A DNA stretch of 64,000 bases from Mauremys mutica (lineage: Eukaryota; Chordata; Testudines; Geoemydidae), in NCBI RefSeq assembly GCF_020497125.1, contig NC_059079.1, positions 15,767,553 to 15,831,552 on the forward strand, written 5' to 3'. The position numbers and the translations under genes were made by a program. Below are positions 49,650 through 61,909 of this stretch, in pieces. Each line of letters opens with the position of its first letter. Within the stretch, counting starts at the first letter, position 1. The notes below the pieces were generated by a model, which searched no databases, was not told where the DNA came from, and saw only the letters and a list, made by a program, of their open reading frames with translations.

Positions 49650-49879
49650 ATCCGCAAGTTGTAGGTGGTTGGGGCACTAGACTAAGACTTGGGGGTTCAG
49701 TTCCCTGCTCCACCACAGATTTCTCGTATGACCGTGGGCAAGTCACTTAGCCGTTCCGTGCATGAGTTCCCCATTTGTAAAATGGGGATAATAGCACTTC
49801 CCAAGGATTAAAATGTTAGATTGTGAAGTGCTTTGAGCTATACCGATGAAAAGTGCTATATAAGAGTTAGGTATTATTA
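49650..49879 (+). mobile_element. CORE-SINE/MIR-like copy, nearly full length
   Basis: A tRNA-like head with a B-box-like 'gggttcagttccc' is followed by the core 'tatgaccgtgggcaagtcac', 'ttgtaaaatggggataatag' and a 3' part 'gaagtgctttgagctatacc'. It ends in 'gtattatta'. This order is that of MIR/CORE-SINEs. Confidence 0.75.
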
Positions 49880-49951
49880 TATGTGTGTGTTCTCACAAAT
49901 GGGGACACGGTGTAATTCTATTGACTTCAGTGGAATTCCTCTAGATTTACA

Positions 49952-50090
49952 CTTTAACCTCTCCATGCCTCAGCTTCCCCATCTGAACAATGGGGATAAT
50001 AAAACTTAACCTCCATGGAGGGTGTTTTAAGGCTTAATTCGTGTTTGTGAAGGGCTTCTAGATCATCTGATGAAAGGTGCTATAAATGAC
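49952..50090 (+). mobile_element. CORE-SINE/MIR-like 3' half
   Basis: 'aacctctccatgcctcagct', 'gaacaatggggataataaaa' and 'gatgaaaggtgctataaatg' follow the same order as the copy just upstream. The head is missing. Confidence 0.65.
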
Positions 50091-52347
50091 ACATTTCGTG
50101 TATGAGAGAGAACATACTTAATGTTTTCATACAATTACGGAAATTAAACATGGAAAAGACCTAAATGGTCATGTAGTCTCAGTTTGTCTCGTGATTGTCT
50201 CAGTTTTTACTGTGTATTTATTGCTGATTTTATTTTACTTGGCTTATCGGCCAAATACTATAGGTTACTCATATAGCATATGCTGCTTTCACTCTTAGCC
50301 CAAGTTAAAGCAATATGAGTTGTTCACTGAATTATCATTCTCAAAAGTTACATGATGATACTATAGTAAAACTTGATTTAAAAAGCCTAAAATGATAGGC
50401 ATGCTTACCACATGCCTCCAGACAAAGAATGCTTTGTGCATTTTTCTTTCTGCTCAGAATGTGTCTGTCACTATTCTAAATAAAACAGGACAGTTTTGTA
50501 AACTGATGGGATTGCTAGGTTTTCATTTAAAAAGAATAATTATTGGATTAATTTTCGATTTATGCTCATGACGAAACAAATGTGTACTTTAAAAAGATAT
50601 TAGACATATGCTATACATATCTACTTGTGTATCTATATAAGATATTAGAATAGTTTTAGCAAAGCCCATAATTATTCATCAATTCAGTGATTTGTATATT
50701 GGCTGAAATGAATGGCTTTGCATGGCAGTCACTGAGCAATTTTATGTTTTCATTGCATTGAGTGAAGGTTTATTTATCACATGAGCAATGTTGGAATTCA
50801 CGACCAAGAGCAGTTGTCCAAGTTGTTTTCTCCGCAACTATTATTTTATTCCATAAGGCTCTCTTACTATTGATACCTTAGGAAGGAAGTTGCATTCTAC
50901 CTCTTCCATCAGTGTCTGTTGGCCTGCACATATAGGATTTGCATCTGTGCAAGGTGCTTGGTTTTAATTAGAAACCAGGTGGTAAAACCAGGGGAAAAGA
51001 TTTGTAAAGATCTGAAAATGTCTGAAGTGAAATGGCTTGTATCACTGTATTAGTCATGAGGCAGAAGAGGAGGAATGTTGACATGATTTGAAAGTAACAT
51101 TGTTGAGTAAATGAAGACGTGAGAAACACTTGCTAAACTAAATGAGCTCTGTGGTTTGGTGCACATTTGTGTAATTCCATTCATTGATGCTTCGAACAAT
51201 TTGCAAGAACAAAAATATAAACAAACCCATTAAGAAAAAAATGGCTTGAACTATTTATTTCTTACCATTTTTAAAAACTGCTGCAATTCAGCTGCCATAT
51301 TTCATGCCTGACATGGGATAAGAAGCGAGCACAAAAAATTTTCACAATACTGTATAATTCTATCCATTTCTCCAGTTGGTGACAAGAGACCTTTGAACTT
51401 TTGATTTTGGGGATTGACCTAATAAGGACCCCTCCTTCTTTATGCACAAATGTAGTTGTGAAAAGGAGTTTTGATGCATTATACCTCCCCATAGCATCTA
51501 CAATGGCTATTTTTAGCTGATAATAAAGCACTTTTTCATACCAAATTATGGAATGAGGTGTACGTAAAATGGACAATATTGTCGTTTGAGTGTCTCTTGC
51601 AGAATAAAATAAAATGAATATAACCATACACTCATTTTATAATACTATTTTGTGACTGATTTTTCTCAGTATTGGAGCTTCCTCTGTTTGGGAAGGGTCT
51701 TTTTTTATAGTCTCTTTTCGCTATGTTAGCTCCCTATATGCACCTCTGACATTTACTCATCTAGCCTGGATCTTTACCTTTGTGCCATTATACTTGTTGC
51801 TGTCTTACTCAGTTAAGAAGTACAAGTAGCCACAGCATTGCCAGCTGCAGTCCCAGACTGGATCATTATTCCAGATTTGAGGTTAATCAACTGCAAATTC
51901 CATTAGCTTCATACAGAGTGAAAATAAAGAACAGACGGTCTCACATGTGAGCCAGAAGTCAGGTGCAGCACAATAAAGCTAGCCTTCAGGTATAGGTGTG
52001 GGGTTTTTCCCCTTTCAAAGAAACATTCCCTTTGGGTGTGTAAGGGGGTAAGGATCAAATGAAAAAAAGGGTTTTCAGGGAAGCTTTGTAGAAGCCCAAA
52101 TCTCTTAAACATCTTTCCTTTTCCAGTGACCAATCTGAGTTCTTTCTAGCATTTTATTCCCTCCCACCACCCCATTCTGAAAACTGTGGAAAGCTGCTAT
52201 TGAGGATTTTATTCTCAGATGTAGCATCCTGTATGCACTTGATTGTTCCAGTAACTTTCAATATTGCTTAAAGAAATATCAAAGTGCAGCTATCTGCACT
52301 GTAATGTAAAGAAATGCAGTTTTTGTGACCAAAACCCTATTTATTAA

Positions 52348-52468
52348 GGCCCCAATCCTGCAAACACTCGTGCAGAGCTTACTGTTACTCAAGTGAGTAC
52401 TTCCAGTGACCAGTGACACTGCCCACACATGCAAAGTTAAGCACAAAAGTGCTTGCAGAATCCAGGCC
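52348..52468. mobile_element. Small inverted-repeat element, GGCC family, 121 bp (best copy)
   Basis: The ends GGCCCCAATCCTGCAAACAC and 'agtgcttgcagaatccaggc' are inverted repeats. The exact 3-bp duplication TAA lies at 52345-52347 and 52469-52471. A 3-bp TWA duplication would fit PIF/Harbinger-type MITEs. Confidence 0.65.
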
Positions 52469-53157
52469 TAAATACCTTTCTGCTGCTTTCATTTTGTTAG
52501 TGTCGAAGTAGCACTTTTTGCCATTAGTTGTTTTCTAATTAGTGTATTGTCTTGAATAGTAGTTTATATTTTTTGTTATCTTGGTTTGTTTTTGAATAAT
52601 GGGCCTCTTATTTGCACATGTAGTAAAAGTTATTCATGCCAAAAAAAAAAAAAACCCACAACACCTAGAGTTAAAGCTGCAGTTGTCTGAAAATGATGCA
52701 TCTGACAACCCTAGTTTCTCAGTCAGAGCTATTGAGACAAAATCTTTGCTATTAAAATTTAAAAAGGTATAAAAGTTTGATTAAAATTGATACGTTTAAT
52801 ATGAATTGTTTACTGGCCTCTTTCCTGCTGCAAATTGAGAATTCACATTAAAATGACATTACTTAAATCATTTTGCTGTGACCCTGATTTTTCTTTTCCT
52901 CCACATAGTTTATCTGTGTAATCAGTCTCTAGGTATACAATGAAACAAATATTTTTGCTAGATAATCACTTGGATCGCACTATAAAGGGTTAGGGAAAAT
53001 ATTGCCACCATTGAAACAAAAGATTAAATAATCCAGTCTCTGGGAACTATAAACTAACAATCGCTATCACAAATAGGCCCTTTCTAATTATAGTTTGTGG
53101 TGGAATGAAAGATGCAATTGTCTGGAAGTGATGAATATGGGATCCATGCTGGCTTAA

Positions 53158-53170
53158 AGGTCAAAGGTCA
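53158..53170 (+). promoter_or_regulatory. Perfect DR1 nuclear-receptor half-site pair
   Basis: AGGTCA-A-AGGTCA is the consensus DR1 (RXR heterodimers, HNF4, COUP-TF). A further CAAAGGTC occurs at about 53177-53184 in non-repetitive sequence. Presence of the motif does not prove use. Confidence 0.4.
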
Positions 53171-54159
53171 TTTTATGCAAAGGTCCCTTTCTCTCTGGCA
53201 CCGCTTCCTTTGTATAGCATAGTTTGGCAGCTATCTCTTTGCACTTCGGCTACCTGCCAATGCAGCTGGTACTGTGCAACTGTCTGGTACAGCCTACAAA
53301 GCATCACTCAGCAACCAGCAGCTCTGCATGGGGCCCCTTTTCTAGGATGACAAAGAAAGATGGGCTATGCGTTCTGCCATCTATGCCCATTAAAGGGACT
53401 CTTAAATTGCATTACTACAAGTTATTGTTAATTATGTAGTAGTCTCTGGATCTCTATGATCCTTTTAGGGGATGATAATCTTTGCTCTGTGCTATCAGTA
53501 GAAGTATTAACGTGGGGGGGGATCTTTATTTGCTGGATAAAATATGATGTAAGTACTAATGTAGTAAGTCACTCAGGCATAACCATATGACTGAAACCCT
53601 CATCTTGATTATCTGCCTCATAGGTTAGTAGCATATGCAACAAATAAATCAACTGAACCAAGCAGATCACTGGTGAAGTCATATTCTTACAACTTCCTGA
53701 TTCATGTTATAGTTAGGTTTGAGAAAGTGGGTTTGTTGTCAACCATTTATCTTGAGACTGTTGTAAAACTGATTTTCATAATGTACTGTGAACTGAAACA
53801 GATTTAACAAAATGAAGCTGCTAGTTAGGACTTGGTTTCGTTCTGCTTTCACGTAACAAAAAATAAACAATTTAAAAATGAAGTTTAGAAGCCATTTAGA
53901 GTGTAACCAGTGTTTCCTTGTAGGGTTTTGAAAATAAAATGGGAGCATTATACGTGGAATTCTATATACTTTTTTCTTATGGTTCATTTTGTTTCCCTGT
54001 ATCGTTTCTTCAACAAACATCTTTATTGTTACCAGTTGCAATCTTGGTCTTCCTCAGTGTTTGACTTCTATTTGTTTTCCCTATAAATATCTGGAGCGTG
54101 TTATCCAGTTCAACCATGGGATAAAAAGTGCGACTCCTGTGTCGGGGCTCAAGTCAACA

Positions 54160-54258
54160 GGCCTGATTCTGATGGATATTTTCCAACCATTGTGATTCCA
54201 GTGACTACAGCTGAGTTATTCCAGATATTCACTGGTGCAAAAAAGATCAGAATCAGTC
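54160..54258. mobile_element. Small inverted-repeat element, GGCC family, 99 bp
   Basis: The ends GGCCTGATTCTGAT and ATCAGAATCAGTC are inverted repeats. A second diverged piece with 'tgaagtcaatggagccacac' follows at about 54290-54385. Confidence 0.55.
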
Positions 54259-56516
54259 ATAATGATATGTACAGATGATTTAGCACTTAGATCCCAGTCA
54301 TTTTAACTCAATTGGTGTCATCTGGCGTAGCTCCATTGAAGTCAATGGAGCCACACTGATGTACACCAACTGAATTTCTAACCCCCGCTTTTTCCAAAGT
54401 TTAAAAAAAAATAGTTTGGAAAAGAAAATACATGGAATTTGCTTATTTATGACTTTTTTTTCTGCTCTCTGCACTATTTAGGATCTTTCACAAGCCTCCT
54501 GTATAGCTGGCAAGTTTCCTGAGTTGTGCACCAGATTCTAGAATGGGAAACAACACCAGCTTCACATAATACCATTGCAAGAGTTACAGCCTGTAGAACC
54601 ACTTTTATTTCCTCTTTTGTTCAAATTACATGAAACTCTGAGAGATGTGGAACACAATAGGGGGAGAGGAGAACCTTTTGTCTTCAGTTTCTACCATTCC
54701 TCCTTGTGTCTAATATTCCATTTCTTGCATTGTTCCGATATCAGCTATTTGAAATAGTTATATATAATTTAACATTATGCAAAAGTATTGTCATATCAAA
54801 CGTAGTGAAATGGATTCCAAAAACACCATCTGGTATTTGGGAATGCACTGTGAGTTGGGAACGTGAGAAGAGATATTCTTTGCCACTTTGCTTGGGATCC
54901 AGCCATTAGCAGTGTAATTGCCAAGAAAAGGTGACAGGCTTCAGGCTTAATGCAAGTGAGGATTTTTTTTCCCCTTCTCCCGCCTATTAACTCTATGAGT
55001 CCTAAAGTAGATGCAAAAGGCAGTCTAAGGGCATCACAATTTTGAAAAACAATAGGCTCCCTTAAATTAAAAGGCGGGGGCAGGGGGAGAAAACAACGAC
55101 TGGGTTTTTGTAAGAAGAGTAGAATTAGTGAAAGCAAAATAAGCTTTTTAGGAGGTGGAAAGAAATCAAGGCATTTATTCTTTAAAGCTACGGTGCACTG
55201 TAAAGAATTTTTCTCATAAGAAGTGGATTTGCAATGATTAGAGTTTTCCAAGCTTTATCCAAAAGCTCGTTTCAAAGCCGTCATCACTTTCTTCTAATCT
55301 ACCCAAAATTGCAAAACCCATATTGTGAAGGTCATCTGTGGCCATTCTAAATCTGTTTTATTTCATGTAGTATCTAGTCTTCCTCTGTCTCTCCCGTTCT
55401 TCCGCTTGTTCCCCACCCCATTTAGTGGAGGAGGCAGGAAGGAAAAAGTTGATAAACCTTTGTAAATTTTCAGATTGTTTGTCGGGGCCATATTCTGGCG
55501 TGTAACCCTCAAAGGGACGTGTAAAGTCCAGTTTTTATGATTTCTCATTGATATCCTGGGACAGATCCTTGGCAAGTGTAAAGCCAATGAATTAGACTGA
55601 TTTTTCCGGACTGAGGATCTGACAGTGTGAGACCAGATCAATCATAACAGGTGTAGGGAACAGGGAAGGAAAGGTGATATTTGCATATGGATCGAAGTCT
55701 GTATCATATCTGTAAGCAGGCAACAAAACTTTGTAGCAGAGGATGAAAATAAGAGAACAGCAAAAGGAATGTTGGAATCTTTCTCTGTCTTTGTTCTCTT
55801 TAACTTGTGAAATACTGCTTTATAGCAGTCCTGAACTTTAAAAAAAAAAAAAAAAGGCCACGCTGATTTGTTTCAGTATGTCATAAACTGTGATGCTACA
55901 ATAAGTCTGCTATTAAATTACACAAAATAAAATGATTTCTGGTGGGTGTAGCTAATGCTTGCCAAATTAGACGAAGTGAAAGTTAACCCTCTCGTAGTCT
56001 AGCTCTTGTTTTTAAATATTTGCCTTTAACAGACATTTGCGTGTGCCCGTGAAAGGGAACTGAAAACTCCTTTCTATCTGTCAATTTATGTATATGTGCA
56101 AAGTTCTTACAGTCTCAGTACCAGAGTCAGGTGAAATGTTAGTCACCACAAGTTATTTTCAATTACATTTAAACAAGTTTGTTAGTTGAGGAAATGCCAG
56201 GCTGGCCTTGTGATTTTTTTTTTTAAATTAAATTGTGCTGCAAACATGATACACCTCCTGGTCTAAAACGTTCTGTGCGTAATGCAGATTTTCAGTGAGG
56301 AGTGTGACAATTCAGTGTAAAGGAGGTGGTGGCAATTCAGCATACACCAAATAGCTTGGGGGGACGAGCATGGGGGCTGTGAGCCCAGACTTCCCATGCC
56401 TCCCACTGACCTGCCTCAATAAAACTTTGCCCTTTTGCAGTGCACTTTACAAACATTACTGAGTTAGGTCTCGCCACACGCTGAGAGGTGTGAAAACAAG
56501 CCAGACTTTTCACATA

Positions 56517-56585
56517 GGGCCTGATCCAAAGCCTGTCAAAGTCAATGGGAGTCTCTCTTGATTTAAATGGGCTTTGGATCAGGTC
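56517..56585. mobile_element. Small inverted-repeat element, GGCC family, 69 bp
   Basis: The left arm GGGCCTGATCCAAAGCC pairs with the right arm GGGCTTTGGATCAGGTC (15 of 16 aligned positions). The interior has 'aaagtcaatgggagtctc'. It would form a stable hairpin. Confidence 0.7.
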
Positions 56586-57089
56586 TGAATTTTCCCCAGC
56601 CCTACTCTGCTTTTGGTACCATTTTGTCTTGAAAGCACAGAAGTTGTTACAATTAGGACTAGGATCCTTGTGCTGAGGTTTGTTTATCTAGTGAGTCAGT
56701 GTCGGGTATATTTGGCATTTAAAACCCTACTAATAACCCAATGTTGTATAGCCTGGCGCCTAAGAAGGAGGATATGTATCTGGCTCATGCTAAAAACAAG
56801 GCGTTACTTTTCTGAGCAGAAATCACTTTCAGTTTAATAATAATAGTTTTTCCTTATCTGTAATAGTTAATTTAAAAACCATAAAAGAGTAAGTCTGTCA
56901 ACACAGAGATTTAATGAAGTGTAGATGGGCTAAATTGGGTCATGATTACTGAGCCCCATCCCCAGGAAACTGGGTTTGAATTTTATCACTCAGGTTTTTC
57001 TTGATAACAAGCCAAACAGAAATACTGAGCTGCTCTGAAACTGGTTCCGCTTTTGATACTCAAAGAAGCTCTGCTTTCCAGACCCAGTT

Positions 57090-57425
57090 CTGTTTGCAAT
57101 ATTGCTGTGAGGTAAATATTCTATCGATTCTACAGATGCAGAAACCAAGGTCATACAGGTTTCAGAGGGGTAGTCGTGTTAGTCTGTATCAGTAAAAACA
57201 ACGAGGAGTCCTTGTGGCACCTTAGAGACTAACAAATTTATTTGGGCATAAGCTTTCGTGGGATATCCCACAAAAGCTTATGCCCAAATAAATTTGTTAA
57301 TCTCTAAGGTGCCACAAGGACTCCTCGTTGTTTTTAAGGTCATACAGTCAATTTAGTGGCAGAGCCAAGAACTGAATGCAAGAGACCTGACTCCCAGTCC
57401 CCTGTTCTAATCAAACCCCACTTAA
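57090..57425 (-). mobile_element. CORE-SINE/MIR-like copy, minus strand, split by a palindromic PLE
   Basis: The flanks of the PLE join into one minus-strand SINE: 'tctacagatgcagaaaccaa' on the left, then 'tcaatttagtggcagagcca' and 'gacctgactcccagtcccct' on the right. The phrase 'aaggtcatacag' of the SINE core served as the PLE target and is now duplicated. Confidence 0.7.
57159..57335. mobile_element. Palindromic PLE insertion, 177 bp, with 12-bp duplication
   Basis: 57194-57264 and 57265-57335 are reverse complements of each other at 69 of 71 positions with no loop. The centre is TGGGATATCCCA. Each arm is a PLE 3' terminus ('gcccaaataaatttgtta', 'gccacaaggactcctcgttg'). A 35-bp single-copy extension, 57159-57193, carries 'ggtagtcgtgttagtctgta'. 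The exact 12-bp duplication AAGGTCATACAG at 57147-57158 and 57336-57347 shows the palindrome arrived as one insertion event. Confidence 0.92.
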
Positions 57426-58114
57426 AAAAAATATATATTTTCCAAACCCAATATTTAGAAAGACATATTCTTATATGGAAAGCTCTATATAAGAGCTAGG
57501 GAATATTAATAAAAATAAACAATAATACTTATATTGTAGTCCTGCCTATAACAGAAATGGCACTGAGTATCTAACTGTTTCTTTGCTTTACTTCTTATCA
57601 AGGAATAAACTTAGGTCTCCAGTGTTAAAAAATAAATAACTCAACAACAAACTGTCCAGAGGTGTATTCAGTAAATTAATATTACTAGAGATGTTTAGTC
57701 ACTGCAGAGTAACCACAATGTACATAATAAATGCTGTATGAATAACAGTAATAACAGTAATAGTACTTCTACACAACACAATGATCCCTCCCTCCCCAAT
57801 ACACAGGGAAGAATGTAGTAAAACATTCAGTAGTTTAGAGGTGTCAAAATAATTTGCAGAAGCTAATTTACTCTTTGCATTTAGCCTCTTTTTCTGCCTC
57901 TGAGCATTTTCTTGAATTTATTTGTTTGAAATTGCTGGAATTTTGTGTGTATGTATGTGTATAGATTTGGGTTTGGGGGTTTTTTTTTACTCAGTGAATT
58001 GAACATGAACACTTCAACAGGAGTGGTCAAACCCAGATCTGTGCTGGTTAGTTGAAATAGTCATGTCACATGGAATTTTTTCTGTTCCATCATCGGATGA
58101 ACATACCTCATATA

Positions 58115-58244
58115 GGTCCTGATCCAGCAAAAACTTACAGTAGGTAACATTAAAGTACACAGGTGAGTAGTCCACTAAAGCCAATGGGGCTTCCCATATT
58201 GCATAAGGCTAAATGTATGCCTGAGACTTTGCAGGATAGGGGCC
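58115..58244. mobile_element. Small inverted-repeat element, GGCC family, 130 bp
   Basis: The ends GGTCCTGATCCAGCAAAAAC and 'actttgcaggataggggcc' are inverted repeats, flanked by ATA on both sides (58112-58114 and 58245-58247). The interior has 'agccaatggggcttcccata'. Confidence 0.6.
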
Positions 58245-60782
58245 ATAACTGAGAGGACAGCTTGAAGAAGCCTCTAGGCTTTTGAATGTCTCAGGGAGAA
58301 GTAGTGAGAGGAGGATTAAGGAAATTTTAACCTTTTTTGGGCCACATAACCCTTGCCTGTCACATTAGTTGGGTGGGTGCATGATTTTAAATGTAAGGGT
58401 TTCTCCAGCACAGCCCTATTCTTGAAGGTTGTGGTCAGATCGTTATTTGACTCGTGTAATTGCCTGCGTGCCAGGGCTCTGGCAAGGGGCTTGGGAGGAA
58501 CACTTCCCTTTGCTGTGCATTCGTGGAACTCAAATTCGGCAATTAGAACTGCGGTGGAAAGCTGTCGTAATAGGAGCAGGGGCATATCAAAAGAGAGAAT
58601 TCATTTTCAAATCTGAGCGAATGCTTACGTTGTGATACTCAGCCAGTTCTAGTAGCTGGGCCTGTTGGCATGCTAAAAAGAACCTTCCACACAATGTAAC
58701 TTACAAGCGTTAGATTTTCCTGTTAAATAGCTGTCTTCTTTGTCTTAGACTCCATATACTTTCCCTTCCTGGTCTGCATGTCTACAGGTTTGGTTTGGTT
58801 TTCCTGTGACATAATGATGGATTGTAAAAGTACAGTCAGAAGTAGTTTTGAAATAAAAATATTAAAAACATTATTACCTGCCCTACCCCCACGCCATACC
58901 TCTCTTTCTTTTTCCTCCTGTTTTGATGGTAGTCAGATAATGCAGATGCCAAGCAGTGGAAGATATTTTTAAGCAGTAGCATCTGGCTTCTTGGCAGACT
59001 CCACAGGCAGTTGGGTTGGTTGTTTTGGAGTTGCCTCTGGGTCTGTCACATGTTTTGGCATCTGATTAATTGTCTGGGCCGCCTTGTCTTGTTGGACATA
59101 TTTTTTCTTTGACTCACCTCTGATTCTGAATTGTCTTTATTTTCCTTTGCCAATGAACAACAACTTTAGCAGATCCTGAGTTTGTTTATATAAAAATATT
59201 CTTATTTCCTCCATTCCCAGTGTATGACTCAGAAATCTCATAGCTGCCCTAAGCTCACCACCAAAGGCGGATTGGATCGCTGAGAATGCTGCTTACTTGG
59301 TATTCAGGTCTTTGTCTGACAATGAACATCCTCCTGCCCAGATACTTTTCTGAGATGTAAACTGTTCCAAGCGGGGTGGGGGGCAACTTTCCTGTACATT
59401 TCCAAGGAGAGGCATCCCAAAAACAAACAGAACCATCAAGACAATTTCTCCAGGTAGATCCTGTATGTGCACATACATGCGCTAGGTTTTTTTTATTTTT
59501 TTTATTTTTGTATTTTGCTTTCAAAGATGCACGTTGAGGAATTCCCACAATGTCTGGAAAAAAATGCAGCTTGAATTATTAGCCCTACTACAGCACATGC
59601 ACTATAAAACTATCACTTGCAATGGCGTAAATGCTACGTGTCTGTGGTGTTTGTTTCACTGTTTGATTTCTTAGCATGGTGGATCTTAGACTTGGAAGCC
59701 AGTCATGCCTTCAAACAAAACTGCCTCCCCCTGATGATTCGTTGAGGAGTTTTTCTTAGCATGACCTGCTGCAGCCAGCCAAGCTAACCCAGAATTTTTA
59801 CGACTGTCAGGGCACTGAGGCTGACAGAAACAGGTGGGCTCACAGCAGGGAACAGAAGCAAAAGCCCCAGCACAAGTTATGATTTTTTTTTTAGGTGACC
59901 AAACGAAATCTAATTAAACCAAAGCATGTTTAAATAAGCTTAATTTAGCTTCCCTATTAATAACAGCAGCTCCTTTGTTATTAGTGCTATCATTTCTTTG
60001 TCTCTTCTCATACTCCTGGGAGCTCAGTGAATTATTTGTCGGGAGGGCTCGGGGGCAGGGGTATTTATATGTCTAAAATCTTGTTTTGGAGCTGTCCTGT
60101 GAGCCAGTCTGTGCTCTCAAACTCAAAGGAAACCACGCTCCATGAAGAAATTATTTTCCTTCCAGAGGGAGGGCAAGTTGAAGTGGAAAAAGTGATGTTT
60201 TGAAATAAATTGTGATTACTTTGAATGTAGAACTTGCTTAAGGTAGATTTTAACACTCTCTGCTGTAACAAAAATTCCCTTTGTGTTCCCCCCCTTATTT
60301 AGATCTCGGAGAAAATGGAGAAAATTCATAGTATGCCTTTTTTTAAATAGCTCCCGAATGTCCATGTAAATAAAATCCATTTCTTCCATTAACTTATTGT
60401 TGAAGTACATATTTAGGAACCCTTCATGTATAATGTCACTATAAATATCTGGGATATCAGAGACCAGCAAAGTGATAGTGCTATGGAATGAAGTTCTCTA
60501 TGTATCCACAGGGCAGGGTAATAAAAGCAGCTGGGATACACATTTGTTCCTACAGACTTCCAGTGCCCTCAATCTGGACATGGAATATCACTGGGAGGTA
60601 ATTTCATAGTCCGCTTCTCGGCCAGGTGGAGTCTGCCATGACTGGGACATCTGATTCTAGGAAATTAAAAATGGAAAGGGAAATCTCCATTTTCAGGGTT
60701 TTTACAGGTAAATTTCTAACCATATATCTTGCAAAAATCCTTGAAAATGTAAATTGATCATTAAAGATGAAAGGAACAAGCA

Positions 60783-60791
<9 letters not shown>

Positions 60792-60835
<44 letters not shown>
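60792..60835. repeat. (CA)n microsatellite, 22 units
   Basis: Uninterrupted CA run preceded by a short CT run. It gives the cysteine/valine open frame on the minus strand, which is not a gene. Confidence 0.97.
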
Positions 60836-60839
<4 letters not shown>

Positions 60840-61685
60840 TATTTACATAAAATGAATCACAATTTTATAGTGAGTCCTGTGATACTTGATGTTTTACTTA
60901 AAGCCCCCAACGCTGAAGACGTGCCTGTGAGAATCTCAGATTTTATATTTTTTTAAAGTAAGTTTATAACCCTTATGGTTGCAGAGAAAAGCCTGAAAAA
61001 TGTGGCCGGAATGTACCCTAAGGACTCATAAACCAGGTGGCAGAGAAACAGAATCCAAGATTTATTTTTAAAATCTCATGATTATTAGGCCAGCCCCATG
61101 TTTTTTAGGGGGTCTGGCTCGTGTTTTTTGGAACACATGGAGTTGACAACACTGCAGTATCACAAAGAATCAACTTGCTCATCTCTCCATGTCCCTCGCA
61201 AACAGGAGTCTGATATGTTTGAAATAGGGTGGGGTTATAGCAAAAAATCACTTCACAAGCCTGCCCCCAAAATGCTACAGCTCCTGAGAAATTCAGTCAT
61301 TTCTCTGTTAGATTTCTCAGTGAGAAGAGACCACAATTCCTAGTGGGCTTTGCTGGATCCTGTGAGGTAGATTTGTGATATGAAAGCATTGTATGGGTGT
61401 TTTCACCATTGTTTTTCTGTACCTGCAACGTTGGACAGATACACTACAGAGCAGCAATAAAAAACAAGATCGTTCCAAATTGTAGCTCCCTCCTGTGATA
61501 CTGTCTTCTCTGGGGATGAGCAAATAGTAGAAAGCAACTTATAGCACTTCGCCAAACTATCCCTCTGGGACAATGTGGTTACAGTAACTAAACTAATTTT
61601 AGTACAATCTTCTTCACACTACTCTAAGTCTCCGCAGGCATGTCTAATAGGAACCTTCGTTTTCAGGACTTCTCTTTCAGCACAG

Positions 61686-61909
61686 AGGCCTGGTCTACAC
61701 TGGTCTTACCTCGTGTCCTCACGGCACGGGGTCAATTGCCGCGGCTCCCCCGTCAACTTTGCTTCCACCTCTCGCCAAGCTGGAGTTCAGCAGTCGACGG
61801 GAGAGCGATCGGGGATCGATTTATCGCGTCTACACTACATGCGATAAATCGATTCCCAATAGATCGATCGCTACGCGCCGATCCAGCAGGTAGTATAGAC
61901 ATACCCTAA
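61686..61909. mobile_element. CpG-rich MITE of the 'gggtatgtctacact' group, about 224 bp
   Basis: The left end 'aggcctggtctacact' and the right end 'agtatagacataccct' are imperfect inverted repeats. A perfect 13-bp inverted pair, ATCGATTTATCGC (61815-61827) and GCGATAAATCGAT (61841-61853), forms an internal hairpin. It is CpG-rich against a CpG-poor background, as expected of a young or recently active element. The target duplication is not clear. Confidence 0.6.

Larger units (their letters stand above)
50091..57089. other. Mostly unique non-coding interval
   Basis: There are no exons with domain support. Apart from the small inverted-repeat elements and the DR1 motif listed separately, the interval holds A-runs near 52640 and 55840 and otherwise unique AT-rich DNA, probably intronic to the NFI gene. 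Confidence 0.45.
57426..61685. other. Mostly unique non-coding interval
   Basis: No exon is recognised. 59900-59990 has clustered TAAT motifs and a CTTTGTTATT (SOX-like) site. The (CA)n microsatellite and one small inverted-repeat element are listed separately. Confidence 0.4.

Noticed and set aside
60604..60834. Cysteine/valine-rich minus-strand frame
   Set aside because: It is a translation of the (CA)n microsatellite.
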